In this document: positions 13,590-26,000 of the stretch, piece by piece
Layout of the letters: every line of letters starts with the position of its first letter
How positions within the stretch are numbered: the first letter of the stretch is position 1
Assembly (NCBI GenBank): GCA_029207755.1
Contig: JARCOQ010000002.1
Coordinates: 39,442,244 to 39,506,243, forward strand
Direction: 5' to 3'
Source of the DNA: Chamaea fasciata
Taxonomy: Eukaryota > Chordata > Aves > Passeriformes > Sylviidae
DNA length: 64,000 nucleotides
The notes under the pieces: generated by a model
Told to the model about the DNA's origin: nothing
The model's input: the letters and a program-made list of their open reading frames with translations, nothing else
Database searches by the model: none
Program-made: the position numbers and the translations under genes

Positions 13590-13726
13590 CCTACCCCCAC
13601 TGGGTGGAGAAACTTAATGATACACAGTTAGACAGTGGAGATCAGCTCCGATGGGAATGCAAAGCCACTGGAAAGCCAAGGCCCACATACCGCTGGCTGA
13701 GAAATGGAGTTCCTCTCTGGCCACAG
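13590..13726 (+). CDS. CNTN5: Contactin-5 exon: first half of Ig domain 4
   Basis: This coding exon of 137 nt begins with 2 bases that complete a Thr codon and continues with 45 full codons ending exactly on a codon boundary (CCA CAG). It reads [16 protein letters not shown], then [17 protein letters not shown], then NGVPLWPQ. The first disulfide Cys of Ig4 is at 13658-13660 and the core Trp at 13694-13696. Asn-Asp-Thr near the start is a potential N-glycosylation sequon. The acceptor TTTTTCTTGCAG has a good pyrimidine tract; the donor is CAG|GTACAC. The motif [10 protein letters not shown] is characteristic of the CNTN5 ortholog group as I recall it. The Trp encoded at 13718-13720 differs from the Ser I remember in mammalian CNTN5. 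Confidence 0.96.
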
Positions 13727-15258
13727 GTACACTAGACAAGGAGTCACCTGGATGTGGGATGCTTCTCCCTTCATTCAGATAAAGTCATTTAAAGAAAGTA
13801 CTGAAAAGCCCTTCAGAAATTAGTGTTCGGTTAGTGCAAAAAGTATGACCATCACATTTTCAACTCAATTTGTTCTCTGAAAGTAATAGAACTCATCATG
13901 AAGACATTAAAATGGTTCATTGTAAGACTTCTAGGATGTAAAGTGTTTTAATACAATCACCTGATATATTTTAGAATTAGACAGAAATAAAATTTTCTTT
14001 TAAAAGACCACTAATGACATGGTCTGTCTTTTATTTCATTTTTCTCTTTCTCTCACTGAATCATCAAAGCATCACCCCACATCATGTGGGGTTTTTGCCT
14101 GATACCTTTCCATTTTATAGTCTCAAATTATTTGGAGTAAAGAAGTTTTGTAAATTTATTTAATCTATTTTTTTTCAGATTAAAATAAAGCTGTTTGATT
14201 CTGGGAGAAAATGTCTATATTTGCAAATGAACTCACAAAATGAATTTATTAATATGAAAAATGTAACGTCTTCCTTTTCAGCAAGTGTCCCTTCTATCTC
14301 TTTGTGAACATCAACCAATTATGCAAACAACCATAAAGGAAACATAAAAACAGTTTACTTTTGAAGCTGTGAGGCACTGAAAATAAGGTTACTCTATTCA
14401 TTTCTGCCTTTTTAGATGGAGCTATTAGTGCTGAAATTGAAGTAATTTAAATATCTCTACTTTTTGGTTCTCTGATTTTCCAAACCATTAGTTTCTCCAG
14501 GCTCTGAAATTTCAAAATAAATTTTACTTTGAGCTGGGTGAGGGCTTACAACAAACTGAATTTTTTATCACCATCTCCTCTCCATTCCCAAACAATTCAT
14601 GCCTTATCAATTTTAACTTACAGCAGCTGTAATAATGAAACTTAGAGTTGTTTTATAGAAGTTCAAATTAGTCATATCATTGCTTCATGAAATACTTACT
14701 TCCATAAACTGCTATTGATGTCCCTTCTCTTCCAGTTGTGGTAATTATTTTCTACTAGTGGGCCTTTCAAATAAGAAATCTGTACTAATAATGAAATCAA
14801 TTGGATCCTTTCATTCTTACTTATGCAAGCAATCTTTCATATCTACTTTTACGAAAATAGCACCATGACTGAGACCAAACATTTATTACGTATTTGAAGA
14901 TCATTAGATATATTACATCCACAAAGGATTTCTTGCCTCCTTATAGATCCCAGGATGAGCTGCTTTTAAAAATCATGTGAGGGTAACAGCAATAAAACAA
15001 CAAAACAGAAAAAAAGGAAGTTTAGAATATAATGAATTTAGTTGGAAAATATTTACTGTCAAATATTCCTTGACTTTTTATTCTTGTAATTTCTTGTATA
15101 ACAAGAAAAAGGTAAGCCGAAGAAAATTTGTTGCTCAGTTTTATTTTAAGTCTTTTTTTGTCACTTCACCTTAAGCTAATAGCACAGCAATTTTCCAGTG
15201 CCTCTTGGCTTTTATAGAATAATATTCTTTTTTTTTTTTTTTTTTAATTCTATTACAG
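13727..15258 (+). other. CNTN5: CNTN5 intron (about 1.5 kb)
   Basis: This short AT-rich intron lies between the two halves of Ig4 and interrupts the frame at a codon boundary. Its 3' end has an 18-T run at about 15228-15245 ahead of the acceptor TATTACAG, which gives a strong pyrimidine tract. The open frame at 14977-15174 is Lys/Phe-rich with no domain and is taken as chance. I see no repeats or RNA genes. Confidence 0.88.
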
Positions 15259-15388
15259 AGCAGGATTGAGATGATTAATGGTGTTCTGATGATCCACAGT
15301 GTGAATGTTTCAGATGCTGGAATGTATCAGTGCTTAGCAGAAAATAAGTATGGTACAATTTATACCAGTGCTGAGCTGAAGATTTTAG
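15259..15388 (+). CDS. CNTN5: Contactin-5 exon: second half of Ig domain 4
   Basis: This coding exon of 130 nt has 43 full codons starting at the first base plus one base (G) of a split Ala codon. It reads [21 protein letters not shown], then [14 protein letters not shown], then SAELKIL. The Ig signature DAGMYQC has the second disulfide Cys of Ig4 at 15331-15333, pairing with the Cys in the previous exon. Asn-Val-Ser just before it is a potential N-glycosylation sequon. The acceptor TATTACAG follows a long T-run and the donor is a strong GTGAGT at 15389. The phase (0 in, 1 out) fits both neighbours, and no in-frame stop occurs across the junctions. Confidence 0.96.
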
Positions 15389-17531
15389 GTGAGTATTGGA
15401 AAAGAATAAGCTATTCCTTTTTCTCCTTTTGAGAATTAAATTTTTTCTTAGACTGCTTTGACAAGGGACAGCTTCTGCCAGTCCAAACAGCAGAGCAGAT
15501 AAAAGTAGTTTCTTTTTATTCTTGTTACTTGTGTGGAGGTGAGTCCTTTGTTGCTCCAGATAGCATAAGGCCTTCTGTTAACCAAAAACTTTCATTCGTA
15601 CACAACTGACTCAGTGACATTTTGTGAATATTTCTATTACAAGGCTATTTCAGTTCAAATAAATGGAAAAACATTTTTTACTCCCTCAAACGTACGTGCA
15701 GGAGATGAAATTTAAAGGAAGTAAATGTATTTCAATCTCTTTTAAAATTAACTTATTATTTCTATTTTCGCCATCATTCAAAGGTGATTATGCATGATTT
15801 TAGTTTCAAAAAACTTCTTATGAAATCACCAAAACTGATTGAGTAATATAAATGACATACTTGGGTGAATATCCTCCACAGAAAAACAAATACACTATAT
15901 AACATTACCTGGAAATATGATAAAAAAATCATAATCCAAAAGTTGAAGCAGGCAGTTAATGAAGAAAAACTTTAAGAACTTTTCAACACTCTAATTTTCC
16001 TTAAGGTGAACTGTAGCAACATCCAATGGAACAATGGTGATAAGTGCCCTTCCAGAGGATTAAGAGAGATAGGCATGTAAGACTCATATCATCTTTATTA
16101 GGGTATGATGTAGAAAGAAGAAAAGTGCCCATCAAAGTCATTTAATGACCATATTAGAGATTGGACCTGCACATGAGAATCATTCCTATAAACTCCCAGT
16201 CAAATGCATAACAAAGTTATAATTGCAGAAATATACTGTATTTCAGCTAACTTTTAACTCTTTTGGCAAATTACCTTTCTAGTACATTTCAGCTATTTTG
16301 TAGCTGGCCAACATTGGAATTTCACTGATAAGTCTTAAAATCATTTCTTTATATCCATAAAGTTAAAGGCCAAGACCAGAGATTCTTCTCTTTTCATCAC
16401 TTTTTTTTTTTTTTGGTCATTTGTGATTTACTCAAGCCTATTGGCTACAGCCTTCTTTTCTCTTTTTTTTTTTTTTTTTTTTGTGTGTGTGTATCTGTTA
16501 TAAAATAGGTATACCTAGTATGTCAGGTAGTTGCACACTTTCCTTGATGTTTCTTAGTATCAGAAATAGACCATGTATATTGCTGCAGTAAAATTAGCTT
16601 TTCATTTTCTCACTTGTAAGATTGTACCCCTGTAAAATTTTAACCATAATATTGTATTAAAGAAGCAGTTGTGTTTAATTTGCTGCGTTAACAAAGGGGA
16701 AAGAACAGAATAAATTGTCCATGTGAATATCTCTGGTATGAGGATTAACTGAAACAATGGTAGGAAATTCATACATATTTGAGGCAATGAAGTGTAATGT
16801 CCTGGTTGGTGTAGCAGAGATAGGGGCCTTTGGCTTTGCAAAAGTAGTTCAAGAAAAACACAATCAAATGTGGTTACTTGAGAACTTATGCCCCTTCTTG
16901 GTGTGAAATTACAGTAATTAGTGTCATTTGTAATGGATTTATTAGCTTATCTTTTGCTTGTAAATAATGAAACGTCTTAAAAAGTTAAATACTGAGATCA
17001 AGACATGGCTACATCTCTTTTATTAAGAATTTCTCATATTTAAATTCCCAGTATTCAGGCAAATATAAGAAGTGAAAGCAATAAATTTTCTCTAACACTA
17101 ATATTTGTTGTATGCATTAACTCTAGAGAGTGCCTTTTGGATAGTTGTGGAATTAAAACTTTGTTTCATTTTGAACTATTTTCCTCTAACAAGTTTTTGA
17201 CAAAAAAAGGGATGGGAAAAGTGTAGCTAAAACACGTGTATAATTTAATTTCTAAAGTTGCTTGATTTCAAAAGCAATTTTACTCTAATTTGCTGATGTG
17301 AAAGATTTCTCAATAATCTGTAGCTGGATTAAGTTATAAACCTACCATATGATCCTGGATGCTGATTTCAGATGTTTTGTAAAATTTCGACTTTGACATA
17401 ACAATTTCAAAGAGAAAAATGGAGATTCTATTCACAAACCCAAATCTATTTTACTAATCTTCTGTTAGAACACAATGAAACAGAAGGCTCTGATTGTTCT
17501 CTGTGGAGTTAACGTACTTGTTTTTTAACAG
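15389..17531 (+). other. CNTN5: CNTN5 intron (about 2.1 kb)
   Basis: This AT-rich intron lies between the Ig4 and Ig5 exons and splits an Ala codon (G, then CT). It contains a T-run near 16401-16414 and a 20-T run at about 16463-16482 followed directly by five GT units (16483-16492). The 3' end is TTTTTTAACAG. I see nothing else recognisable. Confidence 0.88.
16463..16492. repeat. T20 run joined to (GT)5
   Basis: A homopolymer of about 20 T is followed without a gap by five GT units. This is simple-sequence repeat inside a CNTN5 intron and is likely length-variable. Confidence 0.9.
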
Positions 17532-17682
17532 CTTCAGCTCCCACTTTCCCTCTCAATCAAATAAGGAAAACAATAATTGTTACCAAGGGCCAAGAAGTTG
17601 TCATTGAGTGCAAGCCACAAGCCTCTCCAAAGCCAACCATCACCTGGAAGAAAGGAGACAAAGTGTTAAGGGAGAATAAGAG
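17532..17682 (+). CDS. CNTN5: Contactin-5 exon: first half of Ig domain 5
   Basis: This coding exon of 151 nt has 2 bases completing an Ala codon, 49 full codons from 17534, and 2 bases (AG) of a split Arg codon. It reads [19 protein letters not shown], then [23 protein letters not shown], then VLRENK. The first disulfide Cys of Ig5 is at 17609-17611 and the core Trp at 17645-17647. The next exon, carrying the partner Cys, is not in the window. The acceptor is TTTTTTAACAG. The donor reads AG|GTCAGG, a weak match because of C at +3. A better-looking GTAAAC lies 16 nt downstream at 17699, but using it would shift the frame. Read-through of the intron gives seven extra residues after the Arg and a TAA stop at 17705-17707. 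Confidence 0.94.
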
Positions 17683-20600
17683 GTCAGGAGTCTGTTCGGT
17701 AAACTAAATATTGTGTTTGCATGTTGGATTCTGTGATACAGTATGAAAATGCTGCAAGTGACAAAAGCATGCTGAAAATTAGCCTGGGTATGGCATAATT
17801 ATTTTGTCAAGCTGATTTGTTTGACAGTAGTGACTTTATGGTTTCCACAATATTGAAATGAAAAATCTTAACATTGTTCAGGGATGCAGAGAGGTGAAAA
17901 AGTGTTGCTACTTTGTGGAGTTTTGTCTCTATTTTCTGTTATTAATTTCAAAAACCTTTCAATTAATTATTCTGTAGAGGTACTACAAATTTATTTTTTG
18001 TGGGTATCTAAAGCACAGAAGCTGAAGTATTCAGGAACACATAAAATATAAAATGTGCTTATTCATTTGAAATAATTTTAATAAGGCATATTTACAGCTC
18101 AATCACAATGAAAGTCTATGTAAGAATATCTTTAAAATGATTCACGGAAGAAAAATATAATTCCATTATAAGATTTAATTATACTGGTAATTTCTATACT
18201 CAGCAGCACATCCGTTTAACAGATTGTACTTGATTCAATAAGTTCTGTCCAGCTTTGTATGATAAAAGTGGTTTAAGCACTGAAGGTAAAATGCCAGATG
18301 TAATTGCACTTTGCAAGATTGCTTATCTGTACACTAGAGTAATTTTGCCACTCTGCACATGGTCTTTAAGTACAAAGAGCAATCTTTTCCTCTTTCTGGT
18401 AATGTGGTGTGTGAATGAACCATTTAAAATGACTAATGTGGTATTAATCAGAAAGACAAAAGCAAGCCCCTCTTTTGTTGAATATTTGCAGCACTGAAGG
18501 AAGCAGTAGAGTGCATCTGTCCTCATTAACTGCAAAAGCTATTTTGTTGAAGTGCACTGTATTTTCATGTCAAGACATTTATTTTGTTCTGAGAAGGAAA
18601 AATGGCCAACTTCTTGTACCATATTGAGTTATTTTGTTGAGGGGGAGAGAGCAAAGCAGCATTATATACAACATTTTACTAAAAGGAGTGAGTGGTATCA
18701 TTTGTATTGACAGTATGGCAGATTCATATTACAAAGGACCAGAAAATACAAAATATTGTGACACTGATTTCTCTATGCTTAACCTACACTGTTGACACTT
18801 ATCACTACATGACCTTTTCCTCTTATCTCCACAAAATTCACTATGGTTTCTCTGATCACAGTGTGTAAATTACATTTTAATCCAAGACCAGTAAAGCATT
18901 TTGGTAGTTGCTTCATGTCTGTCCAAACATAGCCTAACTGAAGTTAAAATCTTATGAAAATAGATCTGGAGTTTCACTTTTTGGTATTGGTAGCTTTTGA
19001 TACTTCCTTGTTTTGACAGAGGCTGGAACAGGAAATGGTGAAACATGGAAAATGAAAAGCTGGTTGAACTCTTTCAGATATCTCAAAGAAGAGGGTTGCA
19101 TTCAACTTAATTTTTTAGTCAGCTGTTCAAGGATTATCTTGTGTCATTCACAGCAGTTTCCCAGCATCTACTGTTTATAGTGGGGTGGGCATGAGAGGAA
19201 TATTAGTTTCAAGGGAATTCAGCTCTGCCTCTATACAGTATACATAAAAATAATAGAGTGCCTTTGAAGAGAAGGTGAGGAAGCCTACTGTGATTTGTGA
19301 AAGGAAGTGTAGAGCAATGAAGATAGCATGTCTCTTTCCATACTGTGGACACTCTGAGAAGGAAGGATCTTAGTTAAACATTTTTAAAAGGAATAAACTG
19401 ACATTGCAAACATATCAGTATACTTTAAAAATGGGCTTCTTCATTGTCGACAAAAATCCCAGCAAAAAGAAAACTATTAGGAACTGTCATCTGATGAGTT
19501 TTCATGGACTATTAAATCCTTAGAGATTAAAAAAATAAAAATTTTTAAAATAGCAAAATAAATAGCAACAGTCTGGTTAATTAATAAGGAAGGGCAAGGG
19601 TAGAACAGCATAATATTTGTTCTCTTTTCTGTCACAGCTTTTTTTCTCTTCTAAAGTGCGTGTATTAAGTGCACTTTGTGTTTAAGTTTTGTGAAGTCTG
19701 TGAGCCCAGAAAAGGATCGTTTTAACATCAATGAAAAAGAGATCTTCCTCTCTACAGCAAAGAAAACATTTCACTTGACCAGTAGGTCTGCTATTATCTA
19801 TTCCATGTCTTCCAAACTCTCTTTCCCCTTCGGTGTTTTTTATACAACAAAAGCTGGTTGAAAGAAATACCTATGGCAGCATTTCCATAAATAACTCAAG
19901 AGAAGGTTGATTGTTCATGTGGGACTTGGGCTGAGTACAGTTCTCACTGCAGTCAGACCTTGACTCAAGCTCAAACTCCTGGAATTTAATGCAGTCTGAG
20001 AGCCTCAAATGTTTCAGATTCATTGGAAAGCCATGCACTTGGGAGTATAACTCTGGAAAGCCTTCACTAGCCTCATTTCTTGGTCTCTTTTACCTTCAAA
20101 CAAATTATCCAATTAAAGGCCTTCATAGTACAGCCATGATAGGCTTGAGCCCCAGAAATCATTTAGAGCAGCAAGGTAATTTGGTTCCTCTTGGAAATCA
20201 TCTGCATATTGTAACAGGTCTCCTCAATTCAGTTCCAAATGAGTGGGAAGTCTATGAGATGGGTCCAAAAAAAAAAATTAGGATATTCAGTTATATCAGT
20301 TATTGTATGTCAGTTATTTGCTGACAAAAAGCATGGCTCCAAGTTTTATAATCTCAAAATATATTAAATCTGATTAAATTACTCCTGTAGAAAGATAGTT
20401 ATTTAATAAAGTTTCCAAAGTGTTTGCAATTTATTCTGTTAACCATAGATAAAGATCAAGAATGGATGCAAAACAAATTAAATAAAATACATGATATTAG
20501 AGATCTTTTATGCAGAAGACTAGAACTTCCAAAGATCAAGGCTTAGTCTGTGGAGCTTACTGATACAAGACATTTAATGATCAGCATTTGAACAGAGTTC

Positions 20601-22734
20601 AAGTCTCTTTCATATATCATTATCTCAGTGAGTCATTAAGACATTCAATCGAAGATAATTTCATAAAAATTTCACCTAGCAGTTAAAAGAAGAGAACTTT
20701 TATTCTTCTATTTTGGAATTAGAATACAGCTGAGCACAACACCAATGTAGGTAGAGAACATATTTAAGCTGCATATTTTCATTAATCACCTCACAATAAT
20801 TAAAATTTGTAACTATCTTGACTAACCATTTGTCTCTGTACGCTGTTGTCTAAAAGGTTGGTAGAAGATTTTGTCTCATTTATGGCAGGCAGTGATAATG
20901 TATGCTCTGGTTATTGATTTGAACAATATTTTGATCCATAAGAATTTGTAAAGAACTTTGGAATCTTTTAGTTCATCAGTAGTTTTGGTTTTATAGGAAA
21001 GGAGATTATATTGGGATCAAAGTCTGAAAAAAAAGTATTTGCTTTGATTTTTATTAAACAGTTTGGTTGGAACTTTTCTTTAGAACCTAAATAGGAAGAA
21101 TTAGGCACTTGGGCAAGAGCTCACTGACCAAAAAAATATTTCTGAAATATTTCAATAAAAGTGTAGCCAAAAAAGTGTAGCCAAACCATCACCTACTACC
21201 TTAGCATCAGCTTCTAAACAAGACCAAGAGCCAGTCCATTCAGACCACAAAGCCATCCAGAATCCTGTATATAATCAAGCATTTTTGTCTTACATGTCAA
21301 ACTAAAAGAAAGAATTTTTTGTAGACCATAAATGTTATAATGCACACTAGAATGGACCAGAATTTGGTGTCTGTTGCATCAATAAAAATCTCGAGTTCTA
21401 CTAACAAAGTCAATGATTAAATTCAGGACAAACTTTATTATTATTGCTATTATTATTATTATCAGTTCCTGTGTTTAGGCATTGGGTATTTTATAATGAT
21501 TTATGGCTGCATAATTTTTTGTGAGCCAATAATCCATGAGCTGCAGTCTTTTTCTCCACTTTCTTAAAGACACCTTCTTTTCTTGTCTAGGTTGCCTTGT
21601 GGTGGTGATTGCAGTTGATGTTTAAACAGATACACCTGAGTAGTCAAAAGGGTTGAAAAGTCCTATAAGTCCTTTTTCATCTGTTTTTGTGCTTTCTCAT
21701 ACAACTAAAATATTCTCCTCATTAAACTTATATTAATTTTTTACTCTAGCTCATTATTTCCATTATATATCAATTAATTTAAATTAAAATAAAATTATTT
21801 GAAAGCACTCTAGCAGTGAAAATGTTCTCCTTAGACTCAATTTTTTTTCTTTATTAAGACTACCAAGTAATTAAAAAATGAAAATAATAGTAATTTAAAA
21901 AGCATAGTTTAACCAAAATATGTGTCACTGAGGAAGAAAGCACAGCGTAATCAAGAAAAGGGTAACTGAGGGAGCAGGACTTTTCAAGTCCCAATTCTAT
22001 GCTGCTTTATTTTGCTTTTGTTCTTTTCCTTTTGAAGGTTCTCAAATTTGAATGCATTTTTAATCACTGTTTGTTTTGCACCATAATTTGTGTGCAGATT
22101 AATATTTCATCTTAAAAAAAAATCAAAGTATAATGATGACCTAATACCTGTGTATTCATTGGTAATGTAGCTCTGTGTTTATGGATTTTTTTACTTTCCA
22201 TACGGCATGGTGGCACAATCGAAACTTTCTCCTTCATCTCACAGAACAAGCTGTGCAGAAAAACATTAAGAGTCTCTGAAGGTCAGACTCACCATAGATC
22301 ACCAAGAGCAGAACAATGCCAGTCTCTCTGTGGCCATTGTGTAATTGCTCATATTGATCCACCTATGTCCCAGATTAACTTTTGTTGAAGACCTAAATAC
22401 ACTAAGCATTTCTGTGAGGAAAATAAGTGGTAGCAAAACTCCACCTGCCACTTCGAATCAGTCACTTTTCCTATGGAGAAATTAGCTTTCTGTGTTCCAC
22501 TTGTTTGAAGGAGTTCTGGATATAAGATGAGAAAACTTGGTATGTTAAAAAGCAAAGGGAATTTTAGATATTTTGAATGTAATGGGCTGAGTTTGGCCAG
22601 GACACAAACTTCAACAGCCTTATTCTTGAAATACACAATCGCAGTGGTAATTTTATTGAATGCAAGTGGGTAAAAACGTTTACCCTTTTTCTGAATGGTA
22701 GAAAAGTATTACAGAAAAGCAGTGAGTCGCATGG
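17683..22734 (+). other. CNTN5: CNTN5 large intron, first 5 kb
   Basis: This is the start of an intron that continues to the window end (at least 46 kb). It is AT-rich, with a short TTA-type microsatellite at about 21434-21463 and small A/T runs. I looked here and further on for the next CNTN5 exon, which should resemble the Ig5 second half (a DGSLRI-like stretch followed by a YVC-type cysteine signature), and did not see it. The open frames at 18255-18497, 19676-19861 and 19989-20324 lack recognisable domains and splice context. Confidence 0.8.
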
Positions 22735-23060
22735 AGCTCTGGATAGCACCTGGTCCACTCCCAGGATCAGACCAGTGTCAGCGAGAACAGATTACTTAGG
22801 GCCATGTCTAGTCAGGTTTTGAACAACTCCAAGGAGGGAAACACTGCAGCCTATCTGGGAAATTTATTCCTACTAGAGTTAAGCACTCCTACAGAAAAAA
22901 CAAAACACCATGCCAAAAAATCCAACCTCCCCTCCCCTTTTAATATTTAAATGGAATTGATGTTTGCATGGAATTGCACGTGTTTCAGTTTGTCCCCATT
23001 GTCTCTGTCCTGTCACAGGGCACCACTGAGAAGCATCTAACTATGTCTGCTTACTTTATC
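22735..23060 (-). mobile_element. CR1 LINE fragment (3' region), antisense to CNTN5
   Basis: The + strand reads as the complement of a CR1 retrotransposon 3' end. Recognisable stretches are CAGGTTTTGAACAACTCCAA and the following GCAGCCTATCTGGGAAATTT (22800s), then GTTTCAGTTTGTCCCCATTG and CAGGGCACCACTGAGAAGCA (about 22982-23036). These are conserved landmarks of avian CR1 read backwards. An AC/C-rich insertion-like stretch (about 22895-22940) interrupts it. The copy is diverged and lacks any intact ORF. The open frame at 22968-23174 is antisense CR1. Boundaries are approximate. Confidence 0.85.
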
Positions 23061-26000
23061 CCTTCGGAGTGGGTGCATCAGTCAATCAGTGTCTTTAACA
23101 GCTGGGAGGCTCTGGTCTGTAATAAATATGGCCATATAGTGAATTTATATCAATGCTTCTTCCATGACACATGAAATTCTCCATCCAGATTTGTGCCAAA
23201 CCTGCCTGGCCACCAAAACTCAAAAAATAGAGATGTCACTTCCCCATACAAAGCCTGCCCAGTGTGCATTGCCATGTTGCAAAGTTCCTTTCTGTTTGCC
23301 ATATTCTTCATTTACTGTGTGCCTCCCCTGAGGTCGTTGAACTGTAGAGAAGACTGTAGAGGCTGTGCTTTGAACATCAAAGTACTAGATATCAATAGTA
23401 AGTGCTCTGATAGTTATTCCCTTAATATTACAAATAAAATTAGTGGATACTGAAAAGAGGGAGATGTGGTTATTTGTGAAGTTACTGGACATTAAAAATA
23501 TGGAGAATTATTTATGAGGAAATTTTGTCTGCATAGGTACATGAGTACAAAATTGCAAGCCATACATTGACCTGTGAAGAACAGAACACTAAACAGTGCT
23601 CATTAGATGGGAATCATTGTCTATAGGTACTAAATTTAGAATAAAGACACTGGAGGGAACAAAGTGTTCAAGCTGCAAGTAACAATACAAGAGGGAATGA
23701 ATTGAGGCTGCTACAGTGTTGCCTTGAACTAAGCTTGCTTTATTTTGCTTTCTTTCCGTTGTGTTTCCGTAACATTCAGCAGCTGTAAAAGAAGCCAGAG
23801 AAAAGAAAGAGAAGAAAGAGAACTTTTACTGGGGCATTAAATTCCAAATACGAATATCATACAAAGACACAGAGATATCTAGTGCTCTTGCTTTTTACTT
23901 ACCTTCAAGGGAATGCTGAAATCTTTGAACCACAGAAGTAGCTGTCCTGTATGGCTAGATATTTCATCTGTCCCACTTCGCTATGTAATTAGTGGAAACA
24001 CATAGAGCACTTAAACCTAAAAATATCATCATTCAAAACCTTTGAGAACCAGAAGACTATAAAAACATGTCTCTTTCTAACTCCTTCATTTTCAGTTTTG
24101 ACAGGTTCTTATTAGAGTTTTTCTCTTCACTCCACTGTATTTAAGGACCTGTCAATGTTTTCATTATAAGTTCCTATTTTAATAGCTTTTCAGCTTAATT
24201 ACAATGGAAAAAATCAAAGGAAAAGGAGGGTGCTTCAGAGCAGCAGCAAGAAGAAGATTGAGTTTGTAGGCAAAATTTGTATTCTGTTTTATAAATCTGT
24301 ATTCTCCTTTGGTTTGTACATGTTGTGTTATGCTTTTGAATATGAACACGTAGCATAGGTATATATGATATGCTTTCTTCATAATCATGGTGGTAGCTTT
24401 CAAAAAAAATTTTAGTTCCATCTAAATGTGGTTTGTTTCATTTGTTTGAACTGAAAACTATGGACTGTGAAGGCAAAAGAAAATATATATGTAAAATGGA
24501 TAGAAAATTATTCTGAATCTCTTTTTTTTTTTTTCTGTTTGTCAATTGGTCCCTGATTTGCACCAGGCTCAATTTGTTCTTGGCACAAGCTTTCTTGTAT
24601 TTGTGCTATCACTCACACAGACAGCAGAGTAGCTCAGCCTACTACCATTTCAGTTTTTCATAAGAAAAGAATACCCTTTATTTCCTCATAGTAATGCAAT
24701 ATCTCTGGAGTTACACCAACTACAGGGACAATCTGTTAAGAAGTTTGAAGATTTACTCCAGTTAAATATCCAAATAAAATGACTATTTAAGTTTTAATTA
24801 GTTTAATAAATAACATTTCCCACAGAATACTAAATATTTTATTGTTTCAATCCAAGTGAATTATTATCTACAAGATTCTACATGACTTCTCTGAACTGCT
24901 TTTCTCCCCAGGAATGGTATTCAGGACAATATGTTTTATTATTTGTCCTTAATACAGTACTTAATATACACCTGTGTAGGCATTCACTGACCCTTTTTAG
25001 GGAAATAGGTTTTGATTCAAATCAGAAGTATATGTTTAGGTAACAGTGCAATGAAGTCTACATTTTAGAAATACATTCTCTTCTTCACATGTTGGCTTGA
25101 TCTTTGAAAAAGTGTTCCATCACATCTTACCAATTTTGAGCTCAATCAGGATTTATTTGTGTGAAAATAGATACACAGTTCCCTACAATAATCCCCACTG
25201 CCATCCAGTTGTTTTGGCAAGTCTTTTAAAATTACCCTTTTATATCTATCTGGCACATGTGGGTGGTTTGGACCTCTTCAGGTACTTACAGACTGAAGAG
25301 TCTGTACATGAGGAGGAGGTGAGTTCCACCTTGTAGGATTTTTTTTTTAGTATTTCCATGAAATTGCATTTCCCTTTTTTTTGACTCAGTTACTGAACTG
25401 CAAGTATTCCATATATATTCCATAGCCCTAATTAAACGAAAAAGCTCAAAAGCTCAATCATTTTAAGTTGCTGACAACACAAGATATTTGATCTGCTGTC
25501 TATGCCTTGAATAACTGCTGACAACAAATTATCATTTGAGCAAAAAGTTCATGAATTTTGATTTTAACTATGATTCATTTCTCTGTTGTTGCTATAAATG
25601 GCCACCTGTTTGTTCACCACACTGGTAGAACATGACAAGTCGGCAGTGACCTAAAAGTTTTTCTTTGCTTAAGGCTCTTCAGACTCTGACTTTTAGCATA
25701 CTTTGCCCCTAAAAGAAACTTCATCTAAAATCTTAGGAATTCAAACATTTAAATTCATGCTGCCAACTCATCTACAGAATCCCTAGGGAAAATTTAATGA
25801 TTGAAAAGTGGTGAAGAAAGAAAATACACAGGACATAAAGAAAGAGAAGCTTCATGACAGAAACTCTAATCTTCCTGAGAGAGTTCTGAAAGTCACTTCT
25901 TTTCAATTTTTGCATAAATCATGGTCTAATTTAACTGTGGCAGGCTCATAATGGGAATTAGAGGGCTGGTTGCAAAATAGAAAAGGGAAACAATGATAAC

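Noticed and set aside
14195..14230. GGGAGAAAATGTCTATATTTGC, resembling the GENVFG words of the next Ig5 exon
   Set aside because: It lies upstream of the Ig4 second-half exon, the surrounding frame does not continue the contactin pattern, and no splice sites fit.
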